In this document: positions 53,117 through 64,000 of the stretch, one piece after another | Numbering within the stretch: the first letter of the stretch is position 1 | Layout of the letters: every line of letters starts with the position of its first letter | From: Lycocorax pyrrhopterus obiensis | Taxonomy: Eukaryota; Chordata; Aves; Passeriformes; Paradisaeidae | Reading direction: 5' to 3' | DNA length: 64,000 bases | Assembly: GCA_014706295.1 (NCBI GenBank) | Contig: JACSVZ010000015.1 | Span: forward strand, 55,611,535-55,675,534 | Translations under genes and position numbers: made by a program | Notes under the pieces: generated by a model | Database searches by the model: none | Seen by the model: only the letters and a program-made list of their open reading frames with translations | What the model was told of the DNA's origin: nothing

Positions 53117-53400
53117 AGAATCATACAACCATTTAGGCAGGAAAAGAACTCTAAGAACATTGAGTTCAGCCATTAACGCAGCACTGCCAAGTCCACCAGT
53201 AAACCCTGTCCATAAGTGCCACATCTACACACATTTTAAATAACTCCAGGGGTAATGACTCCACAACCTCCTTAGGCAGCCTGTTTCAGTGCTTGACAAT
53301 GTCTTCTGTGAAAAACGTTTTCCTACCATCCAATCTAAACCACCCCTGGCACAACTTGAACTTGTTCATGAGCATAGTGCCATCCCCTTGCAACCTGAGC
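53117..53400 (-). mobile_element. CR1 LINE fragment in intron 3
   Basis: It starts AGAATCATACAACCATTTAG, the reversed CR1 3' end, and continues with ACTCCAGGGGTAATGACTCC and CCACAACCTCCTTAGGCAGC, typical CR1 blocks. About 280 bp are left. Antisense to IGF1. Confidence 0.9.
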
Positions 53401-56400
53401 AAAATGGCAAAAGAGGTGCATATCTAGCTATAATTTTGCTCTTTGTCAGATTTTCAGTCCTTATTCTTCTTTAGGATTCATTTGTGAAAAATACGCATAA
53501 ATATACATACCAACAAAGTATGATTAGGAAGTGGATTCTCTCAAAAATGCTTTTCAGATTTTTTCTGATCTTCAAAATTTAAATAACACTGAGTGGGACT
53601 AAGAGAGAAAGGGAAAAGATATTAGTATTTTTAGTTTAAGAAAATGCCATTAAGAAAACAGAAAAAGTATTGCATTATTTCTCATTAATTTTTCTAAGAC
53701 TGGCAGATTCTTTTGTGATTGGCTCAGTATCAACTCAGATACATTTGCAGGCCAAAATATGCACTATGGCACCACTTTTAATTTCTGTTGAAGCCACGCC
53801 ACATTACCAAGCCAATGGATGAACTTTTAGGTGTAACAGATAGAAGGACTTGGCCTTTTCAGAGAATTATTTTCTCCTGCCGCTTACTTTGCAGCCCTGT
53901 TTTTATGTCAGTGATCACACTGCCCACAGAACTAGAAAGCTTTCAAAGAGACCCCAGAGAGTTCATAGCTAAAGTATCATGCCTGTTACTACAAACATTA
54001 GAATTTTCATTTATTACCAGTAAAGCAAGAGAACTTTTAATGCCAAGATGAGGTTTGAATGTCTGCTGTAATAGGATAAGAATGCTGCTGCATGCTTCCC
54101 AATACCCTGCCAGCTCAGCCAAATGACCATTACCATCACCAAGGTAGATGTTATCCTGCTGTTAATGATGCCTTATCTCCAAAGATCCATGCTGAAGGTG
54201 ATGGGCTACAAGTCTGCTTTCCTGTTCTTGAGCTGACTTATACATAGCTCACATTTTGCATCTCTCATCTTAAAATTATGATTGTCTTTGTCTGGGTCTG
54301 AATATCAGCTTAGAGCAATTTTCTTTCAAGTTACCTTCTTCTCAAAGACTTGAGAAATCAACCAAACTTTACTACACCAGTACAAATGCAGGTCTGAGGA
54401 CCTAATTCAGGCATTCACGCCTGGTTTTTTGCTTTAGGGTTTTTTCCCCCAGTGGTCTCAGCAATGCACACTTGAAAAAGATGTGTTATGGGGGTCAAAG
54501 CACTTTCTGGCATGCATGCTACTACCAGTACACTTATTGGTAGTTATTCATCAGAATGCTGAGTCTGGAGAAGGAAGTGTTCTAAAAACAACCAGCCATC
54601 TTCTCTCAATTTCAAAGCTGGTCTGTAGCACGACAGCTCTTTTTCCACCTACATGTCAGTATTAAAAGCTGCGAGTGAAACCATCCTGCATCTTAGTATC
54701 TGCTTTATTTGGGTGATAAATCCCTTTTAAAGTCAGACAACAACAGTAGTGGAGAGAATTTATATTTTCATTTGGGGAACAAGCAGTTAATTTTCAATCT
54801 AAATATACTTTGAAAGTCATTGCAATGCAAAATGGCTCTTGTTTCATTATAAGGCTCTCACTGTCCATTTTATAGATCAAGAGTTTGTAGTCCTTAAGAA
54901 TATATGACTTTTGGCAAATAAAATGTAGCATATAGCTTTTCCTATAGGCTGGTAAACTCTCTTCAAGGAGGAGCACCTAGGGTCAGCACTGAAGAGAATA
55001 TTTTGTTTTGTTGCTGTGTAGAAAAAAAAAAACTGGGCTGATGAGTAAAGAAATTCCTGTTTTCTTAGCTCACTGTAACCAATATAAGCATTTGTAGAAT
55101 AAGGCAGGATCCTTAGTGTTGGCAGACTCCTGTGAAATGCTGCAATGATGATTTTAATGAAAATCAGTGAAGATTTAAGGGTTTACCCAGAATGAGCTCT
55201 TCAGGGTGAAAACCGAGGTATAACTCAGGAAGAAGTAAAGACAGCAAAGGTAAAGCTGGAAGAGAAACAGTCAATGAAAAGCAAAATACATATTTTAATT
55301 TCAGGATAAGCAGAGTTCTGTTGACATTTCTGATTCTGTATTTGATTGATGCTATTCTACAGCAATATTAGCAAAACTGGATGAGAAGAAGCCAGTATCC
55401 TTCTGAACTGCTCACAGGAATAGTGACTAGATGATTAATCTCGTCTATAATGGCAGATTCCTAATAAAAACTTTTCTTCATTATGACTATTTTGCTGTTA
55501 ACAACTTTGGCTTGTCAGTGATGATAAATCCTAGTTTGGCTCAATGTTTTATACTTGGTGGTGGTGGTATAATTAATTTAACAATTACTAGTACTGCCTA
55601 ATTTTTGTTGTATATGCTTAAAATAATACTTCCACTCATATCCATGGGAAGCCAATTCAAATCCAGTGAAAATTAATAAGCTCTATGTGAGCTATAGTTT
55701 TGTGATCCTTTGAAAGTTTCTGATTTATTTTATATTTAATAGATACTGAAGGGAAATTGAAAGGTTATATATAGAATAGTGTCTTCTATGGGAAATCACT
55801 AAAAAACCCCGCAAAGCTAATGCATCAAACTGGCTTCCATTTCTGTCCATTAGAAAAGCAAGAAAATGTTACTACTTTTTGAATTTTAGGGCTTAAATAA
55901 CAACTAATGCAGTGGTAGAGCTGTATACACAAGGCTTCATCTGTCACAGAGATTTTCTTTTTTATAATTTTTGGCTTTTCTTGAAAAAAACCCTATAATT
56001 TCCCTTAACTAAGAATTTGACTTCTGATGAGGATTATAAACATGGAGGATTACAAACATGAGGGTTATAGATACAATTCTGCCTTTAGTCTGATACAGAA
56101 TATGCAGAGTCTTGAGCCTGGCTAATATTTACTAGTGTGGTAAGCAAGGAATTCAAATTGAAAGGTATATACCACCCCCATCACTGCTGCTGAAGACTGG
56201 CCTGCCCCTGGAATGACAGGCAACTGAGGGCATTATTCATTCCAAAGTTCTCTTGATTTGCCTAGCACATCACCTTATCTGCTTTGAAAATACAAATTAT
56301 ATGGCTGCAGCTCCCACAGCAAACCCACAATTTTTTTCCTCCTCAAGGCCTAATCCAATGAAATCCAACACATCCAATATGCCATTGATGCCATATGTAG

Positions 56401-56831
56401 TTAGCAGAGAAATTTTGAAAACACCTGGTACCAAAGCCCAAGTGATTCCACAAATCCTGCAGTTACAACTCTAAAGCTGTAAGTTCCCTGGCCCCTACAC
56501 ATCCTGCTTTTGCAAATGTCTTTGGGAAAGACAGGAAATCTTTGGTACCTACCATATCCCTAAGCCCATCCAGATTCCAGTGTGCAGATGTCTCCTCTGC
56601 CAAAATCAAGAATGACGACAGTCAAAGTGTTTACATCTAGGAGAACAGGGAATTTTGGGTACAGAAGTTCTGTATAGTTAAGTTCTCTGTAGATAACTGA
56701 ATTACTGATTAAAATACAATTGTCTAACAGTTTCAGCACTCTGGAGAACTGTTTTTCCACTATTATAAGTTTTGTGATCATAAAATGTATTTAAACATAC
56801 CTGTAATAAATTTTTCTTTCTAAACTTTCAG

Positions 56832-56891
56832 GAAGTGCATTTGAAGAACACAAGTAGAGGGAACACAGGAAACAGAAACTACAGAATGTAA
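56832..56891 (+). CDS. IGF1: IGF1 coding exon 4 (E-peptide end and stop)
   Basis: After the acceptor TTTCAG the exon encodes 19 residues, EVHLKNTSRGNTGNRNYRM, and stops at TAA 56889-56891, giving the Ea-type carboxy terminus. NTS at residues 140-142 is an N-glycosylation sequon at the position where mammals carry NAS. The E peptide is removed from mature IGF1, and it has been proposed to influence secretion and matrix binding. Exon 3 leaves phase 0, so the join is in frame. Confidence 0.97.
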   Translation, partial: EVHLKNTSRGNTGNRNYRM

Positions 56892-57055
56892 GAACATGCC
56901 ATCCACAAGAATGAAGAATGAATGTGCCATCTGCAGGATACTTTGCTGTAAATAAATTATTTGTTAAACATTGGAAGACTTAAAAAAACCTTTGTTTTAA
57001 AAAGCTTGATGCAATTTCAACCAATGGGCATTCTCCCAGTGAACAATGCAACTAA

Positions 57056-57063
57056 ACATTCCA
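57056..57063 (+). promoter_or_regulatory. miR-1/miR-206 seed match (8-mer)
   Basis: ACATTCCA pairs with positions 2-8 of miR-1/206 and has the favoured final A. IGF1 is an established miR-1/206 target in mammals, and the site sits in the same conserved block. A second match, ACATTCC, lies at 57388-57394. Confidence 0.75.
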
Positions 57064-57228
57064 ATATTAAGTCTTTAGAGAACAGAACATTTTAAGCAGC
57101 CCAGAGCTAAAAAATTCTGTGGTTGATATACGCGGTTTGTTAACCTATTTTAAATGTCCTGCACGAAAACTCTTAAAGTCCTGTGCCCCTCAAAAGCCTA
57201 CAAATTTATGGGCCTTTGATGGATCCAA

Positions 57229-57309
57229 TTGCACTAAATTAACCTACGAACACTGGCTGCTGGAGTCATTCATCAGCCTTGTCTAAGTGGTGGTTTTTTT
57301 ATTTGCACT
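57229..57309 (+). promoter_or_regulatory. miR-130/301-family seed matches (two)
   Basis: TTGCACTA (57229-57236, 8-mer) and TTGCACT (57303-57309, 7-mer) match the miR-130/301 seed. Both lie in blocks shared with the human 3' UTR as I recall it. Targeting is inferred. Confidence 0.55.
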
Positions 57310-57374
57310 TCTTTACAAGCAACAGGCTGTTTGTTTTACAGTGTCTGAAAACATTGTTTGTCTACCCCTTCATA

Positions 57375-57394
57375 TTTGCACAGTTTGACATTCC
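57375..57394 (+). promoter_or_regulatory. miR-19 seed match next to second miR-1/206 match
   Basis: TTTGCACA (57375-57382) is an 8-mer match for miR-19, and ACATTCC (57388-57394) a 7-mer match for miR-1/206. They are 5 bp apart, so the two could compete or cooperate. Inferred from seed pairing only. Confidence 0.5.
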
Positions 57395-57746
57395 CAGTAA
57401 CAGCAGCAGTAAGGTAACATATACCGTTTTAAACATCCATTAATTCCATCTGTGGCATTTCGACGAAATATGGGTTATAGATGCATTTGTTTTAAGACAG
57501 TTTTATTCTTCCTTCTCTTGCAAACATGCATTTTTTTTTTTTTTGCAATTTGTGAGACAAAAGATTTTTAAAAGCAGTTAAAGCATACATAGGCTCTCAA
57601 ACCAGTAATGATTCTTCCAGGTAATTATTTTGCAACAGTATAGGTAACTTCTTTCTTCCTCCATATAATGCCGTATGTAAAATTTAGCATATCAATAATA
57701 CACATATATCAAACAGTATGTAAAAATCTCTGTTTTATAGTACAAC

Positions 57747-57753
57747 GGTGCTA
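57747..57753 (+). promoter_or_regulatory. miR-29 seed match, weakened form
   Basis: GGTGCTA keeps positions 2-7 and the final A of a miR-29 site, but the preceding base is C where the human sequence, as I recall, has T. It is thus a 7-mer-A1 rather than an 8-mer. A full 8-mer TGGTGCTA occurs further down at 60779-60786. Confidence 0.5.
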
Positions 57754-60700
57754 TTTTATAGTTTGTTACATGAAAGGGTCTGGCCAAAACAGTAATAGGT
57801 AAAAGCAAATATGGAAAGACCAAGCCAAAGATTAAATAACAAAATACTTTCAAAAATATTCAGCTTAAATCAACTAAAATGGCTTCAGATTTCAACATGA
57901 AATTAACTTTACCATCTTCAGAAGAAAATTCAGATACTTGTTTCCTTTCAGATACCTGAAGGGTGGTGTTTAGACATCCGATTATGTGGAACGCAAACTC
58001 ACAGATGTCTAGGACCAGAGAAGACAATTTGAAAAACAGCCCTCAAGTGGCTTCAAAGGGTAGCACACCAGGACCTAAATTCTCCTGAAATATCAGCATT
58101 CTATTCAATCACAAAGGGGTACTCAGGTTCCCCTCCATTTCAATTCTTCCCACAATCAGATGTAGCTTACCTGACTGTTAGTTGGGCTGCTGCATCTCTC
58201 TGTAAATCAGAAAAGCTAAACGAATCACCAAATTACTAGTGTAGAATGAGTCCTCGAGGAGAGATTAACCGTAACTTCCTTACTCCCTTACTTACAACTG
58301 CCATTCACGCGTTCTTGTGGGAGACAGAGATGCCCAGATAACCTCTGCTACATAACTTTGATAGGCCCTGCACTGGTTCTACCTTGAATGACACCGTGTC
58401 CTCTGCTGAATTTTTGTAAATCAGCTCAGTGTAGGCTGGCCATGCAGTGAAGGGGAATAAGCAGCCAACAGTGTCCCAAGGTGAGCATTAAACTCATCTG
58501 TGAGAGAAGGGAAGGCAGAGGAGAATGCACTGTTCCACCCTGTCCAAGAACTCCAATGCCGTCCCATTCAACTTCTTCCCCTCGCCATGCTGCATGTGGT
58601 AAGCTCAGGCAAGGCATGAAGCACCTCTTGGTCAGCTCCAAAGGGGGACTGGAGAATAGAGTATGAAGGGAGCAGTTAGGGAGACGGTAGATTCGATCTA
58701 TGAAGGAAGTATCTCCTTTTGAGGGCAGCTCAAATCTGCCTCACTTTCTACTGCAACCAAGGGAGTCGATAACTATTGACTTTAACACAAGAGAAAGTTC
58801 TCTCCAGACTGCCTATGTACAACTCCTCAATAGTCCCTTGTGAAACAAGAAGGAAAGGTCATAAAAGTCTAACAAATTATTGTAGTTCCTTTTTTACTCC
58901 CATAGAAAATTTGCGGTTTGTATTTTTAACAAGTGCAATGTATTCCTATGGAACTCTTTAAACCCTCTGCTTTCTGTGAGATGGATGTCTATATGCACAA
59001 TAAGCTGCCATAGCAATGTAAAACTAGAACAGTAAATGAATAAAAAGAATATGTCACAGCTCTCACTGACTGAGGTAGTTATGTTGAAAAAGGAAGAAAG
59101 TAAAGAGAAACAGATGTGGAAACTAACCTAAATTATTTACCACCAAACCAATAAACGGAGTTAGCAATTCTGATATCTGTCACAGCTCCTATAGGCCTTT
59201 TTTTGGCAGGGGGGATGGAGAGGGAAGGACTTTAATGGCTATAAGAATTCTGAAACGCAATCTAAGAATAAGCCATTATTTTGATGTCACAGACATAATA
59301 CATATTTCCATTTCATGTCCCATGATCCTTTCTGTCCCCTATCTCTTCTGAAGTTCTAAGGGGAAGAAGGAAGAAAGGTGTGAGTGTAAAAAGCAATTTG
59401 CAAATATCGGTGGCAGCAAGTTTCTTTGTAGATAACTTTTTTACTGATGCACTGTTAACTTAACTGAATAACTATACATCATTTTGCATTAATTCCTGTA
59501 AAATAATTCAAATTTTTGGTCTTATCTTGGGATTCACACACTCGCATTCATGCCACCATATTTCGCCTGTTGAGAAACCATAATGAGAAAATGTCACTCG
59601 GAGACAGCAATATTTATCACAATTTGACAACTGTCTAAACAAATTAAAACAATTCTTGAAAGCAACTAAAATAATGAATAGCTGCAAACTTCAAAGGCAA
59701 CACTTTGCTTTACTAGAGAATAAATAGTATCAAAACACGGAAAGTAGCTCCAGCCCCACAAAGGCATAAGAAATCTCCAGTAATAGGGCAAGGAGTACAT
59801 GATAAACCAGTTAGTGTGAAAGATAAAGGGCTGCATTAGCTTAATAATCTCAATAAGTCCCCTACTTAAAGAAGCTGAAGCACGGGCCAAAGCATCTCCC
59901 TCCCGAAAGTACAAAGCAGTCGGTTTTGAAAAACTTCTAATTAGAGAAATTGAAAGGTTCAGCTGGATTTTTAAAAGCACTCCAGATATTTAGGAACAGG
60001 GCTCCCACTGGATTCCAGTGATTCTCATAAACCACTTAAATGGTAAAGAAAAGCCCATTTCCCATCCTCCCCTATTGTGTAAGTCACATGACAGAGATCA
60101 CAGATTTTTGCTTTCTAGAATAGACTTAAAATTCCAATTATTACACAGAATATCACTGAAATGCATAAGTAAAAAAGTTAATTAAGCTTCATTTTCAGTC
60201 AGTCCAAAAAGCACTGCAGATCTAAACCCACTGAAGTTAGTACCTCTCTTTCAGCAAGGTAGCAAAATTTAAATCTCATCTCCATAGTAAACATAATTAG
60301 TCATTAAGAGTTTAAATGGAAAATCAATAAATTCTTTATTCTGCTCAAAATGTGGTTATAAACCCACTCTTCCATTTCTGTGAAAGACTTGTATGAGCTC
60401 ATTTGCACCATTCAGCCAAGAGAGACAAGAAAAATCAAACCCTGGGATACTGTCCTGGTAGATACATTAAAATAGGCCTCCTTTCTTCCCAAGGCAGATT
60501 ACAGTGTCGATTCCTTTGGTAAGATTAGAGGGTGAATTAGTGGTAGGCTCTCTGTACAGAAGTGAATTCCATACACAACCAGGAGCCACGCTCAGCTGCC
60601 CCGTGAGCTCCTTGTTCTCTCTGTATCAATGGTTAAAGCTGACTAATGAAGACTTTAGGCCGAGCACTGTGTCTTCTTGGCTCTCCATTCAACAAGCAAG

Positions 60701-60778
60701 TACGTGACGTGACAAGATCAGAAAAGTGTATTTGCATATTTGCTTTACCTGTTACTGATTTGGCCAACAATGCCAAAG

Positions 60779-60786
60779 TGGTGCTA
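60779..60786 (+). promoter_or_regulatory. miR-29 seed match (8-mer), distal
   Basis: TGGTGCTA is a full 8-mer match for miR-29. The following bases resemble the distal miR-29 site of the human IGF1 3' UTR. It acts only if the transcript extends this far. Confidence 0.5.
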
Positions 60787-62299
60787 TTGTTTTGTTTAAG
60801 AAAGTACTTGACTAAAATATTAAAGAAAGCATAAATATTTTTTTAATGTATGAAAATGACAATTACATAGGTATGGTTATTAAAATAGAAATAAAACTAG
60901 CCATAACTTTTCAACTTTTTGTCACTCAGAAAACAGCAAAGTAATCTTATATCGATGCAGATGGGGCAGGAATAAGAGTCAAAATGCCACAAAACTTCAT
61001 GGACTTTAAATGAAATTCTGAACCTTTACTCCAAGTCAGAAATTCAGATGAAGAAAAGTGTTAGAAGTCAGGTAACAATGGATATGACTGAAAGCCTTTC
61101 AGATTATGTGAGTCCTATATCACAGCAGAGATTTTTAAGCCACACTCTAGTCTGAAATCAGTGTAGAGTTTGGCTTGGTCAGTGGCATGGTATGATCAAA
61201 ATTTTCACTGAGCACACATTTTTAGTTTTACCTGATTACTTTTTCACTCATGGCACATAATCCAAAACTTAATGTTCGTAAAACCCTCAAAAGATGCAAG
61301 CACATCTGAATTTAACAAGGAATGAAAAGAAATATTCCTAAAAGGGAATTGATGGTTTTTTTAATTCTCACCAGTTCCAAATTGTGAGAAAAAGTTGAAA
61401 TATATGGCTAACAGTCTGTGAATTTTTTTTTATTACTTTATGTGGTCACTATGAACATCCTTATGTGCAAAATTTCACATTTCATTTTTTTGTTTTGAAA
61501 TTATGCTAAGTTAAGCCCAAAAAGAGATTCTTGGAACCTATAGGCCAGATAGAATACTTATGTTGTTCTAATGAAGGTATAATCAATATATTTAAAATGT
61601 TTTATTTTTAGTCTGAAAAGGAATAGTAATAATTTATTTGGGGGGGTCTGCTTATACTGGTCCCTCTTTTTAGGATACTGGTCAGTGGAAATAAGTCTTC
61701 CAAACACCCAATTTCTAATCAAAACCAAAGTTTGTTCCTCCCTCTTGCTCCGCCCAGCAAACCTAGTTAAAACACTATTGCAACATAATTTTGTTGTTTG
61801 TCTGTTTGTTTGGGAGGGTTGTTTTGCTTTGATTCACTTTGTTTTGATTCCGGGGGCAAGGGGTAAGGACGAGGAGATGAGGCTTTCGAGTGATTTTTTT
61901 TTTTCTCTTGGGTACAATCTGCATAAAATAAAGAATTTTTTTTAATGAGATTACTAATTATCCAATTCATGTGTGGAAGTAGCATTCAGTAAAGCAACTA
62001 GATTAAATTTGTCTTGAAAGAAGGAAAAAAAGATTTTAACACAGAGTTTTTACCCATTCTACTCCTACACTAAACATTTTGCTTCTGGCAGCATTGAAAT
62101 ATTCTACTGGACTATAAATGCCCAAACACACAGTATCTGATATATAGAAATCTCCCCTTTTTTACCCCAAGGGTGTTATGGGAATGCCTGAAATTTGATT
62201 ACATTTCACACAGCATAGAGATATCATTGTAGCAGAGACCAAAATGAGAAGGATCTCCCTGATGCTTACCTTAGGAAACCTTATACTAGTTGCATAAAG

Positions 62300-62415
62300 G
62301 GTGTATGTGTGTATATATACACATATATATAGACACATGTATGGATATATGTGTATATATAGGCAAAGTTACAGTGTGTGCATGTCTATGTGCATGTGTG
62401 TGTGCACGTGTATAT
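62300..62415. repeat. TG/TA-rich microsatellite
   Basis: A mixed run of GTGTATGTGTGTATATATAC-type units, alternating purine and pyrimidine, which can adopt Z-DNA or cruciform shapes. A TA/TG tract is also present in the distal mammalian IGF1 3' UTR as I recall, but homology is unproved for simple repeats. Confidence 0.85.
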
Positions 62416-64000
62416 TATGCTTTTCTTTTTCCTGTCAAGTAAAATTTGAAATGCTTGCTTTTTTCTCTTCAAGTCTTATGGATTATATTCAGTAATCCAA
62501 CTGGAATCTAATTTTAGAAGAACATTGTATAATATTGATGTCACAATTTAGATCCTGTCTTTGTTTTTCATACCTAAAGAAACGACCAGATATTCAAACC
62601 ATAAGACACCTCTTCATTGTCATCAGGCAAATATATTTATCTGTTTAGATACAGATATAAAATACTAACTCTGAGGGCCATATTATGAAAACCTTTATTA
62701 AAATTTTATCTTTTGTTTCATTTTTCTCCATAAAATTTCTATTAAGTGTGATATTTTTAAGTGTAAGCATCTCTTCAAATAAGAATTTTGGGTAATATAA
62801 ACAGAGCAGAATGAAAATCTCTGTCATCACCTCAACAATTAATTTTTCATTTATGTTTTTTGTAAGAATAATTCAACCCTCTCTACAGCACACTTAACTA
62901 TATCAGAAGGGGAAAAGGCTTAGCAAATTCCTATATCCAAAATTATTTATAATAATTCTTGATTTTTTTTTGTTCTTCAGTAACTTTTTATTTTGCCAGC
63001 TTGGCTCACAAAAGTCATGAAAAGCACCAGTGTGATACTTCTGCTGCTAAACATTCTTTCCCACAAGTATTTAACATACACCCACCTAAAATATCTACAT
63101 ATTCACACTTTATTGAGGTTCTTAAGAAACAAAACAAATACAGTTGAAAGAAAACTTTTCCCACCATTCTTTAATTAAATCAAAGGCATTGCATTTTATT
63201 CTATTTTCCATTCATTAGTATAATTTCATTCCTCTAAAGCAGCAACAAAATACCTGCAGAACAAAAAGGACTCTATCACGACAAATAGGATCATGCTTCA
63301 TGTACTTAATTTTAAAGAAAAAGGTTTAGCCAGATTATATATACAACTGATTAAATGAAACTCATATTTTGTAGTGAGATATTTAACTTCATAAATTTAA
63401 AAATCAAATGAATGTTCCACTCTTCCTAGTTACTGGCATTAACCTGACTTATGGTGTGAAAAAAACCCTCACTTTAACAATGATCAAAGACAAAGGATCC
63501 AAAACCAACAGACTAAAGCATTATCAATAAAGAGGTAAAATGTCCTTATTTTGTGCATGGTGATGAATTCTATCCTAATTTTTTTACATTAGAATTTCAA
63601 ATGAACTTGATACAAATACTGCATAAGAATTACGGTTCTCTTCATTATTTCCACTTAGACACAAGTTTGGATATAATAAAGCACATGCAAGTGACAGTGC
63701 ATAATACAGTATATAAATCATATCTTTTCATTTATTACCAACAGAATTCTATAGAAATCCTGTGCAAGGTGAAAAAATAATTGTCAAAAGTGTATAATGA
63801 TAATAGTTGCCTGATTAAACTAAGTCTCATCAGACATGAGTCATAAAACACTCCACTGAAAGTACACTGGTACTTCATAATGTTCTGAACAGCTTCAGCT
63901 GTAGTCTGACACCTCACGTTGCTTTTATCAGAATGTGATGGTTCTGTTTCACAGTTTCTTAATCCTTGGAGTCTTTGGGTTGAATACTAAACATGTTTAT

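Larger units (their letters stand above)
49939..56831 (+). other. IGF1 intron 3 (6893 bp)
   Basis: It begins GTAGGC and ends TAAACTTTCAG. It contains a CR1 fragment (53117-53400), a long A-run near 51627-51643 and an AT-rich tract near 52300-52350; otherwise it is AT-rich unique sequence. I looked for a counterpart of mammalian exon 5 (source of the Eb and Ec peptides) and found none. A 154-codon open frame at 50940-51404 is unidentified and discussed in the findings. Confidence 0.9.
9600..56891 (+). other. IGF1: IGF1 gene, leader to stop codon (four coding exons)
   Basis: Joining 9882-9944, 14194-14350, 49757-49938 and 56832-56891 gives 459 coding bases plus TAA, a 153-residue preproprotein that is the usual length of the Ea form in birds and mammals. 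Known family layout: signal peptide residues 1-48, B domain 49-77, C domain 78-89, A domain 90-110, D domain 111-118 and E peptide 119-153. Six cysteines of the insulin fold are present at mature positions 6, 18, 47, 48, 52 and 61. Known role: a secreted ligand of the IGF1 receptor that mediates growth-hormone-dependent growth and is carried by IGF-binding proteins. All three introns are GT-AG. I saw no counterpart of the mammalian alternative leader exon 2 or of exon 5, so only the class 1-Ea form is supported. Confidence 0.97.
56892..57815 (+). other. IGF1: IGF1 proximal 3' untranslated region
   Basis: Block after block resembles the mammalian IGF1 3' UTR as I recall it: AACATTCCAATATTAAGTCT, CTTGTCTAAGTGGTGG, CAGGCTGTTTGTTTTACAGT, TTCCATCTGTGGCATTTCGA, AATTTAGCATATCAATAATA and GGTCTGGCCAAAACAGTAAT. 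Such constraint outside coding sequence points to post-transcriptional control. An early AATAAA at 56951-56956 could serve as a polyadenylation signal for a very short form, but the conservation downstream shows that longer forms matter. Confidence 0.92.
57816..64000 (+). other. Distal IGF1 3' UTR and/or 3' flanking DNA
   Basis: No coding gene is recognisable. Mammalian IGF1 3' UTRs reach about 6-7 kb, so much of this may be transcribed. Candidate polyadenylation signals (AATAAA) occur at several places, including 59039-59044, near 60890 and near 63527, and I cannot choose among them by eye. The miR-29 match at 60779-60786 sits in a context (GGTGCTATTGTTT) similar to the distal human site, which favours a 3' UTR reaching at least there. 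A TG/TA repeat lies at 62300-62415. Confidence 0.6.

Noticed and set aside
49939..56831. Mammalian-type exon 5 (Eb/Ec peptide)
   Set aside because: No basic, Lys/Arg-rich exon with matching residues and splice sites was seen.

Overview
The window is vertebrate nuclear DNA, AT-rich and mostly non-coding. It carries the coding part of one gene on the + strand: insulin-like growth factor 1 (IGF1) of a bird. Four short exons (9882-9944, 14194-14350, 49757-49938, 56832-56891) join in frame, with consensus GT/AG introns, into a 153-residue preproprotein. The avian signs are the Leu-His-His-Lys end of the C domain, Ser at B-domain position 26, and Pro-Ile-Lys-Pro-Pro in the D domain. All interspersed LINEs that I can recognise are CR1, the main bird LINE, and there are no Alu, B1 or L1 elements. 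Leu-16 and Val-46 in the signal region differ from chicken as I remember it. A non-galliform bird, perhaps a passerine, is therefore likely, but that is weak inference.

Layout: 1 to about 9600 is 5' flanking DNA with no recognisable gene; it holds one MIR-like fragment and one perfect 15-bp-arm palindrome. About 9600-9881 is a deeply conserved 5' untranslated leader with a 14-codon upstream ORF and several start-stop upstream ORFs. Intron 1 is 4.2 kb. Intron 2 is 35.4 kb and holds most of the mobile DNA: CR1 copies at about 23.7, 25.6-26.8, 29.0-29.65, 34.4 and 41.6-42.2 kb, a 438-bp solo LTR nested inside the 25.6-26.8 kb CR1, and a diverged 200-bp direct duplication (28.6 and 31.1 kb). Intron 3 is 6.9 kb with one CR1 fragment. 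The 3' untranslated region starts at 56892 and is recognisable to about 57815, with seed matches for miR-1/206, miR-130/301, miR-19 and miR-29. Its true 3' end cannot be fixed from sequence alone.

Function: the exons encode a secreted hormone. The signal peptide and the first 26 B-domain residues span exons 1-2, the rest of the mature hormone and the start of the E peptide lie in exon 3, and the E-peptide end lies in exon 4. The points most worth a second look are the conserved upstream ORF cluster, the splice acceptors of exons 2 and 3 that are directly followed by donor-like GTGAAG and GTAAGC (a recursive-splicing arrangement), the octamer/TATA solo LTR in sense orientation inside intron 2, the intronic duplication, and the palindrome at 3.3 kb. 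I saw no CRISPR array, tRNA, rRNA, prokaryotic operon or second protein-coding gene.
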